From NCBI RefSeq assembly GCF_015712065.1, contig NZ_JACFYZ010000016.1:1-64000 (forward strand): 64,000 bases of DNA. The letters run 5' to 3'. The notes beneath the pieces were generated by a model. It was not told the origin of the DNA and made no database searches. It saw nothing but the letters and a program-made list of their open reading frames with translations. Positions 26,376 to 33,469 of this stretch are shown in pieces. Origin of the DNA: Ectopseudomonas chengduensis (lineage in GTDB: Bacteria > Pseudomonadota > Gammaproteobacteria > Pseudomonadales > Pseudomonadaceae). Made by a program: the position numbers and the translations under genes. Each line of letters starts with the position of its first letter. The stretch's first letter is position 1.

Positions 26376-26630
26376 CTAGCAGCCTTGCAGAGGAATGATG
26401 AAATAGCCTTTGCTGCTGATGGCCGCAGCGACTTCGGGGTGTGCGGGCTCGCTGTGGCAGAACTGGCAGCGGCTTTGTTCGATATCGTCGCCTTGCAGGC
26501 CGCGTTCGGCCATCCAGTCCTGGGCGAACTGGTTGGCTCGTCCTTGGTCGTTACCCTCGATCAGTACATCGAAGTGCAAGTAGCGGCCGTCACGCGTGCG
26601 TACGTGGGTATCGAAAACATTCACCTTCAT
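26376..26630 (-). CDS. DUF2024-family protein
   Basis: 84 aa, starting MKVNVFDTHVRTRDGRYLHF, the typical opening of the family (V-x-D-T-x-V ... D-G ... HFD). It contains CQFCHSE, a CxxC-x-H cluster that could bind metal or be redox active; the upstream trx also carries CxxC. Function of the family is unknown. Second gene of the operon starting at 26916; a 10-bp perfect hairpin separates it from trx. Confidence 0.85.
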   Translation of the reverse strand: MKVNVFDTHVRTRDGRYLHFDVLIEGNDQGRANQFAQDWMAERGLQGDDIEQSRCQFCHSEPAHPEVAAAISSKGYFIIPLQGC

Positions 26631-26651
26631 ATCGTTTCTCCTCGCCGGGGA

Positions 26652-26675
26652 GCGAGACGCCGCTGGGCGTCTCGC
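26652..26675. promoter_or_regulatory. Intercistronic hairpin between trx and DUF2024 genes
   Basis: GCGAGACGCC and GGCGTCTCGC pair perfectly around GCTG. There is no U-run, so it is probably a processing or partial-attenuation element rather than a terminator. It would let the first gene be expressed above the rest. Confidence 0.7.
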
Positions 26676-26685
26676 GCGCTCTGGG

Positions 26686-26916
26686 TTACTTCAGGTCGTC
26701 GATGGAAGCGCCGAAGTTCAGGTGTAGTACCTGGCCTTCGACCACCAGTGCGGGGACCGACTTGACCCCGGCCTGTTCGGCTTCCGCCACGCGGGTGGCC
26801 TGTTCGCCGAGGTGAACGATCTCCACCTTCACCTCCGGAGCCAGCAGGTTCAACAGGGTCTGTTCGGCCGATACGCAGACGGGGCAACCGGCGTGATAGA
26901 AGCGTGCTTGAGTCAT
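26686..26916 (-). CDS. Thioredoxin-like protein
   Basis: 76 aa thioredoxin/glutaredoxin fold. The N-terminal active site is AGCPVC (CPVC at residues 10-13), with the cis-proline in VKSVPALVVEG. Start ATG at 26916 behind AGGAG; the longer open frame upstream crosses the operator and is rejected. First gene of an operon with DUF2024 and Rof, divergent from a MarR regulator that itself carries four C-terminal cysteines. A redox role for the group is inferred. Confidence 0.85.
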   Translation of the reverse strand: MTQARFYHAGCPVCVSAEQTLLNLLAPEVKVEIVHLGEQATRVAEAEQAGVKSVPALVVEGQVLHLNFGASIDDLK

Positions 26917-26941
26917 GGTCAATCTCCTGTTCGTTAATTTG

Positions 26942-26956
26942 GTATCGAATCGATAC
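26942..26956. promoter_or_regulatory. Palindromic operator in the trx-marR divergent promoter
   Basis: GTATCGAATCGATAC is a near-perfect palindrome. Its half-site TCGATAC recurs at 27005-27011. The position just upstream of the trx start suits repression of the trx-DUF2024-rof operon by the divergent MarR protein. Confidence 0.75.
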
Positions 26957-26985
26957 TGAATCACAGGCTACGCTCAAATCGATCT

Positions 26986-27022
26986 TTGTCAACATGGTGT
27001 TTAGTCGATACTATGTTTCGAC
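26986..27022 (+). promoter_or_regulatory. marR promoter with overlapping second operator
   Basis: A -35 TTGTCA (26986-26991), 17-bp spacer and -10 TACTAT (27009-27014) make a good sigma-70 promoter. An inverted repeat GTCGA(TACTATGTT)TCGAC at 27004-27022 covers the -10 box and includes the TCGATAC half-site seen at 26949-26955. This is the layout of an autorepressed marR gene. Confidence 0.75.
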
Positions 27023-27033
27023 AGGAGTGATAC

Positions 27034-27600
27034 ATGACCGACACGACTCTCTTCGATCTGCTCGAAAGACTTTCCAGCCTGACCCGTATCTGGTTTCGCC
27101 AGCACCCGCTGCTGGCCGAGTTGCAGCCCATCCAGCTCAGTGCGCTGATGTACCTGGCGCGCTGCAACCACTATTCGAATACACCGCTGGGTGTGACCGA
27201 TTACCTCGGCCTGACCAAGGGCACGGTGTCGCAGTCGCTCAAGGCGCTGGAAGGCAAGGGGCTGATCATCAAGACGCAGGACGCACGCGATAAGCGCAGC
27301 GTGCACCTGGCGCTCACCGACCCGGCCTGGGCGTTGCTGCAGACGCTGCTGCCGCCGGATTTCCTTGCTGCTGGCGAAGCGCGCCTGGGGGCTCAGGCAG
27401 GGCAATTGAAAACCCTGCTGACCGACCTTCTGCGGGAAATTCAGCGCGACACCGATGTGCCGGGCTTCGGTCTCTGTGGTAGCTGCCGTTTTCACCAGCA
27501 GGTCGATGGCCAGCCGTTCTGCGGTCTGACCCAGGAGCCGCTGCAGTCAAGTGATGCCAAATTGATCTGCCGCGAACATCAACCCCCGGAGGCCGCATGA
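27034..27600 (+). CDS. MarR-family regulator with a four-cysteine C-terminal extension
   Basis: 188 aa. The MarR winged helix spans about residues 30-105, with recognition helix TKGTVSQSLKALEGKGLI and wing DARDKRSVHLALT. Unusually it continues into a Cys-rich tail: C148, C151, C163 and C179 (CxxC-x11-C-x15-C), suited to a zinc or iron-sulphur centre. It is divergent from the trx operon, with two shared operator-like palindromes. The stop overlaps the MOSC gene (ATGA). Redox or metal sensing is an inference from the cysteines and the thioredoxin neighbour. Confidence 0.88.
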   Translation: MTDTTLFDLLERLSSLTRIWFRQHPLLAELQPIQLSALMYLARCNHYSNTPLGVTDYLGLTKGTVSQSLKALEGKGLIIKTQDARDKRSVHLALTDPAWALLQTLLPPDFLAAGEARLGAQAGQLKTLLTDLLREIQRDTDVPGFGLCGSCRFHQQVDGQPFCGLTQEPLQSSDAKLICREHQPPEAA

Positions 27601-28292
27601 ACAGCCTGCAACTCGATGCATTGCTGACCGGCCGTGCCCAGCCTTTCACCCGGCCTGGCTCGCGCAGCGGCATTGCCAAGGCGCCACGCCAGGAAGCACT
27701 GGCGGTGACCACGCTGGGGCTTGCCGGAGACGAGCAGGGCGACCTGCGGGTGCATGGCGGCGTGGAAAAGGCCATCCACCACTATCCGCGCGAACACTAC
27801 GCCGCCTGGCTGGCCGAGTTGGGCGAGCATCCATTGCTGACGCAGCCCGGTGCTTTCGGCGAAAACTTCAGCACCACGGGCTGGACCGAGGATGACGTCT
27901 GTCTGGGCGACCTCATACGTGCGGGGTCGGCCCTGCTGCAGGTTTCCCAGGGGCGCATGCCGTGCTGGAAACTGAGTGATCGCTTCGGCGTTGCCAACCT
28001 GGCGCTGCGGGTGCAGCAGTCCGGCCGTACCGGTTGGTATTACCGGGTTCTGCAGGAAGGCGTCGTTGGCGTGGGAGACCGGCTGCAGGTGGTGGAGCGC
28101 ATTCATGCCGATTGGTCGCTCAGCCGTCTTTCTGCGGTGTTGTTCGACAAGCGCGTGGAGCCCGAGCTGTTGCGTGAATGCCTGGCCCTGCCGCTGGTGC
28201 CGTCCTGGCGCAGAACCCTGGAGCGACGCCTGGAAAAAGCCGAGGTCGAGGACTGGGCGCCTCGGCTGCAAGGCACAGACGTCATTGGGTAG
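27597..28292 (+). CDS. MOSC-domain protein, YiiM-like
   Basis: 231 aa. MOSC domain (about 15-165) with the sulphur/Moco-binding Cys in GRMPCWKLSDRFG (C near residue 123) and the conserved GDEQGDLRVHGG and YPREHY blocks, followed by the 3-alpha domain typical of YiiM. E. coli YiiM uses the molybdenum cofactor to detoxify N-hydroxylated base analogues. It is coupled to the MarR gene by a 4-bp overlap. Confidence 0.9.
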   Translation: MNSLQLDALLTGRAQPFTRPGSRSGIAKAPRQEALAVTTLGLAGDEQGDLRVHGGVEKAIHHYPREHYAAWLAELGEHPLLTQPGAFGENFSTTGWTEDDVCLGDLIRAGSALLQVSQGRMPCWKLSDRFGVANLALRVQQSGRTGWYYRVLQEGVVGVGDRLQVVERIHADWSLSRLSAVLFDKRVEPELLRECLALPLVPSWRRTLERRLEKAEVEDWAPRLQGTDVIG

Positions 28293-28410
28293 TGAGCGAA
28301 ATGCGCAGATGACTGGAACGGCAAACGGATGCGAATGCTTCTACACTGGTTTCTCTTGTTGATTCCAGGTGGTTCTATACCAAGCGCCTAGCGTTTGCTG
28401 TGGGGGCAAG

Positions 28411-29364
28411 ATGAGCAGGTTGATCTGCGCCGACTTCGATGAGTTCGAGGAGGCCTTGTACGGGGTAGAGGGCCGTTATCTGCTGCGTTCACGGCAGCAG
28501 CGCGACTGGCGTTTACGTGTCGTCGAGCTCGATGGCGTGGCGCTTATGTTCGGTCGCGAGGGGGCGGGCACGGTCTACAGTGGCGTCGGTCTGCCGGGCT
28601 TCTTCAATATCTTCCTGCCGCTGAGCCGGCACGAATGCACGGTGCTGGGCGGCAAGCGCCTCGACCGTCGATTGATCGGCTGGATGGTGCCTGAAGCCAT
28701 GTTCCACATCGATGCGAGCCAGCCAGCGAGCTGGATGACGGTGGCCATGTCATGCGAGCTGGTACTGCGCTGGGCGCAGCAGCATGAAGACGAGTTCGAT
28801 CTGTCGATTCTTTCCCGCAACCTGGTCTGCGTGGCTCAACAGGATCTGGCGCCGCTGAAATGGCTGGCGCTACGTCTGTTACGCATCGACCACTGTGCGC
28901 CGCAGGACCTGCATGTTCCGGCGGCCGAGCGTGCAGCACAGGCAGAGTTGATGGCGCTGGTGTTTCGCAGCCTGTTGCCGGTGAGGCTGGCTCCGCGACA
29001 TCACGCCGGGCATCAGCAGATTCTCCGCCGTGCCCTGGAGCTGCTGGAGGTGACACCGGATGCCCCGCTGCATATGTCCGATCTGTGTCAGGCGTGCAGC
29101 ACCTCGGAGCGCACATTACGCAATCTGTTCACCCGCTACCTGGGCATGAGTCCGCACCGCTATCTCATGCAGCATCGTCTTCATGCGATCCGCCGGGCCA
29201 TTCTGCATGCACAAGCCAATGAGACCATCACCGATATCTGTGCCCGTTTCGGGGTCTGGGATTTCGGTCGCTTCGCAGGGTTGTACCGGCTCTATTTCGG
29301 TGAGTTGCCGTCGCAATCACTGCGTAGTCGCCGCTTGCTCACCGGGCCGCTCAACCCGCGTTGA
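28411..29364 (+). CDS. AraC-family transcriptional regulator
   Basis: 317 aa from ATG 28411 (MSRLICADFDEFEEAL) behind TGGGGG. The N-terminal ligand domain (about 1-200) is of the AraC-binding-like type seen in regulators of ethanolamine or aromatic genes. The C-terminal double helix-turn-helix holds CSTSERTLRNLFTRYLGMSP and ITDICARFGVWDFGRFAGLY. It ends 14 bp inside the convergent HTH-only gene. The target is unknown; the operon at 29950 is the nearest candidate. Confidence 0.88.
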   Translation: MSRLICADFDEFEEALYGVEGRYLLRSRQQRDWRLRVVELDGVALMFGREGAGTVYSGVGLPGFFNIFLPLSRHECTVLGGKRLDRRLIGWMVPEAMFHIDASQPASWMTVAMSCELVLRWAQQHEDEFDLSILSRNLVCVAQQDLAPLKWLALRLLRIDHCAPQDLHVPAAERAAQAELMALVFRSLLPVRLAPRHHAGHQQILRRALELLEVTPDAPLHMSDLCQACSTSERTLRNLFTRYLGMSPHRYLMQHRLHAIRRAILHAQANETITDICARFGVWDFGRFAGLYRLYFGELPSQSLRSRRLLTGPLNPR

Positions 29365-29734
29365 GTGGTCGCTGCAAGGTGGTACTGGGATACTCGCCGA
29401 AAACTCCGTAGTACTCCGCGGCCATACGTCCGCAGTCGGTATAACCGAAACGCTGTGCAATCGCCGCGACGCTGCTCTGTTGCCCATCGGCTATGGCCAG
29501 TGCGGCGCGCAGCAGGTGCAGGCGTCGCAGGCGCAGATAACGTGCCGGCGCCATGCCCAGCGTATGCACGAAGGCGCTGCGCAAGGTCCGCTCACTGACG
29601 CCTACCATTCGACATAGCTCGGTCAGACGAGGCGTGCGCCCGCCGGCCAGCGGTAGCAGCTCCAGCACCTGCTGCAGCAATTGCTCATGGGCGGCCTGGC
29701 GGGCGCGCTGGCGTGGCGTCATTCGCGGTTGCAT
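29351..29734 (-). CDS. AraC-type DNA-binding domain protein without sensor domain
   Basis: 127 aa, almost entirely an AraC C-terminal domain: VGVSERTLRSAFVHTLGMAP and VAAIAQRFGYTDCGRMAAEYY. It resembles the C-terminal part of the neighbouring 28411 regulator (SERTLR, LGM-P-RYL, RFG), so it may be a decayed or domain-only duplicate. The two genes converge and overlap by 14 bp. Whether it is expressed is open; there is no frameshift inside it. Confidence 0.75.
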   Translation of the reverse strand: MQPRMTPRQRARQAAHEQLLQQVLELLPLAGGRTPRLTELCRMVGVSERTLRSAFVHTLGMAPARYLRLRRLHLLRAALAIADGQQSSVAAIAQRFGYTDCGRMAAEYYGVFGEYPSTTLQRPLNAG

Positions 29735-29782
29735 GGCGGCGTCCTGGCCGGAGGGGAGCCCTCAGGCTGCACGCGTGCAACG

Positions 29783-29852
29783 GTGCTCGCTACGTAAAAC
29801 AGGCAAATCGCCGGGCAGTGAGATTTGCCGATTTTACGTAGTGGGCGAGCAC
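29783..29852. repeat. 70-bp palindrome upstream of the 29950 operon
   Basis: Blocks GTGCTCGC, TACGTAAAA and GGCAAATC recur in the same order, as complements, on the other side of a 12-nt centre, with only a three-base and two-base discrepancy between blocks. It lies between two divergent genes, so it may be a large operator, a cruciform, or a short MITE. It does not belong to the REP families seen elsewhere in the window. Confidence 0.75.
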
Positions 29853-29949
29853 GCACTACGGCGAGCATCGACTAAACGCTCGCCAGTCGCCGTTCGAGCT
29901 GACGAGCCTTCAGAAGCGTTCGATGTGAATCGGCGCGAGGGGAGGCTAT

Positions 29950-31065
29950 ATGAGTCCGTCGACGTGCAGCTTGGGCATATGTCTGGTACTGGCCGGTGCG
30001 TTTGCCGCCAGCCAGGCGCAGCCGCTCGGGCCCCAAGTGCTCGAGGTCGAGCCATTCGTCGAGTTGCCGTCAGGGGTGCGCTACCCCGAAGGTCTGGCAA
30101 CCAACCCGCACAACGGCGAAATCTACGTCGGCACGTTCGATATGCGTCAGCCCGCCTCCGAGCGCAACAATCAACTGCTTCGCTACGCAGCCGATGGCGG
30201 CCTGCTGGCGCAGCGATCATTCGCCGGCATGCCGCTGACCGGGTTGGGTTATGCCGACGGCCAGCTCTACATCCTCAATTTCGGTGCCGGCAAGCTGCAA
30301 CGCATCCTGGCCGACTTCACGGCGGACACCCCGGTGGAGGATGTGCTCGATTTCCCCCGGCTCGCACCGCCAGCTCCGGTGGCTCGCATGGTGGACAACC
30401 CGGACGGTAGCCAGGATCGGATCGAGTTCGCTGCCAGTGGCATGCCTGCTCCCAACGGCCTGGTATTCGCCGGCAATGGTGATCTCTATGTGTCCGACTC
30501 CTTTCAGGGCGCACTGTATCGAATCGCCGACGCCACGCACTGCAAACCCTGTTCGCTTGAAGTGCTGTCACGTGATCCGCTCCTCGCGACGGCGGGCTTC
30601 CTGCCCTTTGGCGCCAATGGACTAGCCCTCGATGATGGCGAGCGCCATCTCTATATCAACAACGCGGGTGATGGCCGCCTGCTGCGCATGCCGCTGCCTG
30701 GTGGCAAGTTGCAGGTAGTGGCTGAAAGCCTGCCCGGAGCCGATGGTTTGCTGTTTCACGACGGTCTGCTGTGGCTGCTGGCCAATCAGGTCGACCAGCT
30801 TCTGGGAGTCGATGAACAGGGGCTCATCCGTATGCGTGCCGGTGGTTTCCAGGGCCTCAGCGCCAGCGGAGCCCCGTTGGGCTTGCTATTCCCAGCCAGC
30901 AGCGTGGTGCAGGGCGACTGGATGGTGATCAGCAATCTGGCGCTGCCATTGACCCCCGCCGAAGGCGACGAGTGGGAAGAGCAGGTGCGTACCTGGAATC
31001 TGGTGCGGCTGCGTCTGCCGCGATCTTCGGCCAAGGGAGGGGCAACTCATGCCGCAAACCCCTGA
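29950..31065 (+). CDS. Exported SMP-30/gluconolactonase-like beta-propeller protein
   Basis: 371 aa. Signal peptide MSPSTCSLGICLVLAGAFAASQAQP with probable cleavage near residue 24. The rest is a six-bladed propeller of SMP-30/strictosidine-synthase type: VRYPEGLATNP, GLGYADGQLYILNFG, PNGLVFAGNGDLYVSD, GANGLALDDGERHLYINN, ADGLLFHDGLLWLL repeat the blade pattern. The start follows GGGGAGG. It overlaps the hydrolase gene by 17 bp. First gene of an apparent five-gene operon; the substrate is unknown. Confidence 0.85.
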   Translation: MSPSTCSLGICLVLAGAFAASQAQPLGPQVLEVEPFVELPSGVRYPEGLATNPHNGEIYVGTFDMRQPASERNNQLLRYAADGGLLAQRSFAGMPLTGLGYADGQLYILNFGAGKLQRILADFTADTPVEDVLDFPRLAPPAPVARMVDNPDGSQDRIEFAASGMPAPNGLVFAGNGDLYVSDSFQGALYRIADATHCKPCSLEVLSRDPLLATAGFLPFGANGLALDDGERHLYINNAGDGRLLRMPLPGGKLQVVAESLPGADGLLFHDGLLWLLANQVDQLLGVDEQGLIRMRAGGFQGLSASGAPLGLLFPASSVVQGDWMVISNLALPLTPAEGDEWEEQVRTWNLVRLRLPRSSAKGGATHAANP

Positions 31066-32035
31066 ACAACCTTTGAATAACGGACGTCGCCAATTGCTGC
31101 TCGGCTCTGCCGCGCTGGCAACGGTGATGTTGTTACCCCTGGGTGGTTGCGTGCGGGGCGCTGGCCCCGGCACTGCCCATCCGCAAACCGAGAATGGAGG
31201 GCGTAGAACCATGGGCACCATTACCACACGCGACGGTACACAGATCTACTACAAGGACTGGGGCAGTGGCCCGGTCGTGGTGCTCAGCCATGGCTGGCCA
31301 CTGAACTCCGATAGCTGGGAGGCGCAGATGATGTTCCTGGCTAGCAACGGCTATCGGGTGATCGCTCATGACCGGCGTGGTCATGGACGCTCCAGCCAGC
31401 CCTGGAATGGCAATGAAATGAACACCTACGCCGATGATCTGGCTGCACTGCTCGATCACCTGGATGTGCGTGGCGCTTCGCTGTTCGGTTTTTCCACTGG
31501 TGGCGGTGAGGTGGCGCGTTATATCGGCCGGCATGGCACCGCCCGGGTGGCCAAGGCGGGGCTGATCGCCGCTGTTCCGCCGTTGATGGTGCAGACCGAG
31601 GCCAATCCGGGTGGTCTGCCACTCTCGGTATTCGATGGCATCCGCGCGGCATCGCTCGCCGATCGTTCGCAGCTGTACCGCGACGTCGCCAGTGGGCCGT
31701 TCTTTGGCTACAACCGCCCCGGTGCCAAACCCTCGCAGGGAGTGATCGACGCGTTCTGGATGCAGGGCATGATGGCGGGTCACAAGAATGCCTATGACTG
31801 CATCAAGGCTTTCTCCGAAACCGACTTCAGCGACGACCTGAAGAAGTTCGATGTGCCGACGCTGATCCTGCATGGCGATGACGACCAGATCGTGCCCGTG
31901 GACGCCGCTGCCAGAGCTTCGGCGAAGTTGGTGCCACACGCCAAGCTGGTCACCTACCCCGGAGCGCCTCACGGCATCACCGATACCCACAAGGAACAAC
32001 TGGGCGCGGACATGCTGGCCTTCCTGCGTAGCTGA
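31049..32035 (+). CDS. Exported alpha/beta hydrolase, non-haem chloroperoxidase / perhydrolase type
   Basis: 328 aa. The N-terminus has a twin-arginine-like NGRRQLLLGSAALA and a lipobox LGGC, so it is probably an exported lipoprotein. The enzyme domain begins at MGTITTRDGTQIYYKDWG (ATG 31211), the normal start of cytoplasmic relatives. Nucleophile Ser in FGFSTGGGE, acid in HGDDDQIVP, His in APHGIT; HGWPLNSDSW oxyanion region. Such cofactor-free haloperoxidases also make peracids from H2O2. The catalase at the operon end fits a peroxide theme. Confidence 0.87.
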   Translation: MPQTPEQPLNNGRRQLLLGSAALATVMLLPLGGCVRGAGPGTAHPQTENGGRRTMGTITTRDGTQIYYKDWGSGPVVVLSHGWPLNSDSWEAQMMFLASNGYRVIAHDRRGHGRSSQPWNGNEMNTYADDLAALLDHLDVRGASLFGFSTGGGEVARYIGRHGTARVAKAGLIAAVPPLMVQTEANPGGLPLSVFDGIRAASLADRSQLYRDVASGPFFGYNRPGAKPSQGVIDAFWMQGMMAGHKNAYDCIKAFSETDFSDDLKKFDVPTLILHGDDDQIVPVDAAARASAKLVPHAKLVTYPGAPHGITDTHKEQLGADMLAFLRS

Positions 32036-32078
32036 TCGACCAGCAACGGCCATTCAATGTCATTTCGAGGACTGACCC

Positions 32079-32633
32079 ATGAGTAGCAAGACAGCCCTGA
32101 TCGTCGTGGATATCCAGAACGATTACTTCCCAGGCGGCCTATGGACGCTGAGCAAGGTCGAGGCCGCTGCCGCGAAGGCGGCACAGGTGATCGCCGTTTT
32201 TCGTGAACGCGGCGATCTGGTGGTGCACATCCGGCATGAGTTCACCAGTGCCGATGCGCCGTTCTTTCGACCCGGCAGCGAGGGGGCGCATATCCATCCC
32301 AGCGTCATCAATCAGGGTGACGAGCCGGTGGTGCTCAAGCATTACATCAACTCCTTTCGCGAAACCGAACTCAAGGCGGTACTCGATCGGCACGCCATCG
32401 ACGCCGTGGTGATCGTCGGCAACATGAGTCATATGTGCGTTGATGGCATCACCCGAGCCGCGGTGGATTTCGGCTACGACACCACGGTGCTGCATGACGC
32501 CTGTGCCACGCTCGATCTGCAATTCAACGGTGTACAGGTGCCGGCCGAGCACGTGCATGCGGCATTCATGGCGGCGCTCAGCTTCGGCTACGCGCCCGTG
32601 ATTTCCACTGCTGAATATCTTGCCAAAGGCTAG
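32079..32633 (+). CDS. Isochorismatase-family cysteine hydrolase
   Basis: 184 aa. Catalytic triad visible: Asp in VVDIQNDYFPGG, Lys in VVLKHYINSF, and Cys in GNMSHMCVDGITRAAVDFGY after the cis-peptide region. The family hydrolyses isochorismate, nicotinamide or related amides; the exact substrate cannot be assigned. Start behind GAGG, third gene of the operon. Confidence 0.88.
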   Translation: MSSKTALIVVDIQNDYFPGGLWTLSKVEAAAAKAAQVIAVFRERGDLVVHIRHEFTSADAPFFRPGSEGAHIHPSVINQGDEPVVLKHYINSFRETELKAVLDRHAIDAVVIVGNMSHMCVDGITRAAVDFGYDTTVLHDACATLDLQFNGVQVPAEHVHAAFMAALSFGYAPVISTAEYLAKG

Positions 32634-32641
32634 GGACGCTT

Positions 32642-33379
32642 ATGAACACGCTGACGCTAAGTGCGTGGCTGGCCATGCTGGCAAACCCGGCCTGGGCTCA
32701 CGGCCCGGAAGGTATCCACAGCGAAAAGGGCGGGCAGATCGAGGCGGCTTTCGATCTGGTGCATACCCGGGTGTTCAAGGAGGGTAGCGATCTGGTCTTC
32801 GAGCAACTGGTCGATGGCCAGGCTGGTAGTCGTCTGCCCACCGCCAAAGGCAGCTTTGCCGGTGCAGAGGTCTACAGCTACGTCTGGCCGACGAGTCTGG
32901 ACAGCGGCTCGGTGGGATTCGAGCAGGAGTCGGGCATTCTTGCCCTGGCGCTGACCTCGCACCCTGATTTCGACGACACCCCGCAGCTCGACGAGAACGG
33001 TGACGGCGACAAGGGCAATGACGGTGGCCTGTGGCACTCGCACTGGGTGGTGCTGACCAAGGAGCCCAGCTGTGGGCCCAGCGGCCTGAAGGTGCGGGAC
33101 ATTCCAGAGGGCGCCACACCCAAGTTGCCCGCCACCTGGCCAGGCGTGCCGCTGTACATCGATTCGCCAGGCTATGACCTGAGTGTGAAGAACGACGCGG
33201 CGCAGATTCGTGTTCCACTCGCAGCCGTTGGTTTCCCCGCCAGTTTCAACTACGACGGGGTGACCGCCGCGCTGCAGGTCAATGCCGATCTGCATGACCC
33301 GTTGTTGTGTGTCTCCAGCGTTTGGGATGTCGCCTCGGGCGACCTGTCCCTGCCTGCGACCTGGAAGACCTCGGACTAA
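32642..33379 (+). CDS. Exported hypothetical protein
   Basis: 245 aa. Short signal peptide ending NPAWA-HG (cleavage near residue 19). The mature part is acidic with an EF-hand-like DENGDGDKGNDGG stretch near 120 that could bind calcium, plus LWHSHWVVL. No enzyme family recognised. It follows the cysteine hydrolase by 8 bp and precedes the catalase. Confidence 0.75.
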   Translation: MNTLTLSAWLAMLANPAWAHGPEGIHSEKGGQIEAAFDLVHTRVFKEGSDLVFEQLVDGQAGSRLPTAKGSFAGAEVYSYVWPTSLDSGSVGFEQESGILALALTSHPDFDDTPQLDENGDGDKGNDGGLWHSHWVVLTKEPSCGPSGLKVRDIPEGATPKLPATWPGVPLYIDSPGYDLSVKNDAAQIRVPLAAVGFPASFNYDGVTAALQVNADLHDPLLCVSSVWDVASGDLSLPATWKTSD

Positions 33380-33469
33380 ATCATCGCGCGCAATTGTCGG
33401 CTGCCATCGATTCCGCTGGCGGCTGGCGTTCGCCCGTCGTTCGGCATATTTGCTTGAGGAGTACCTGTC

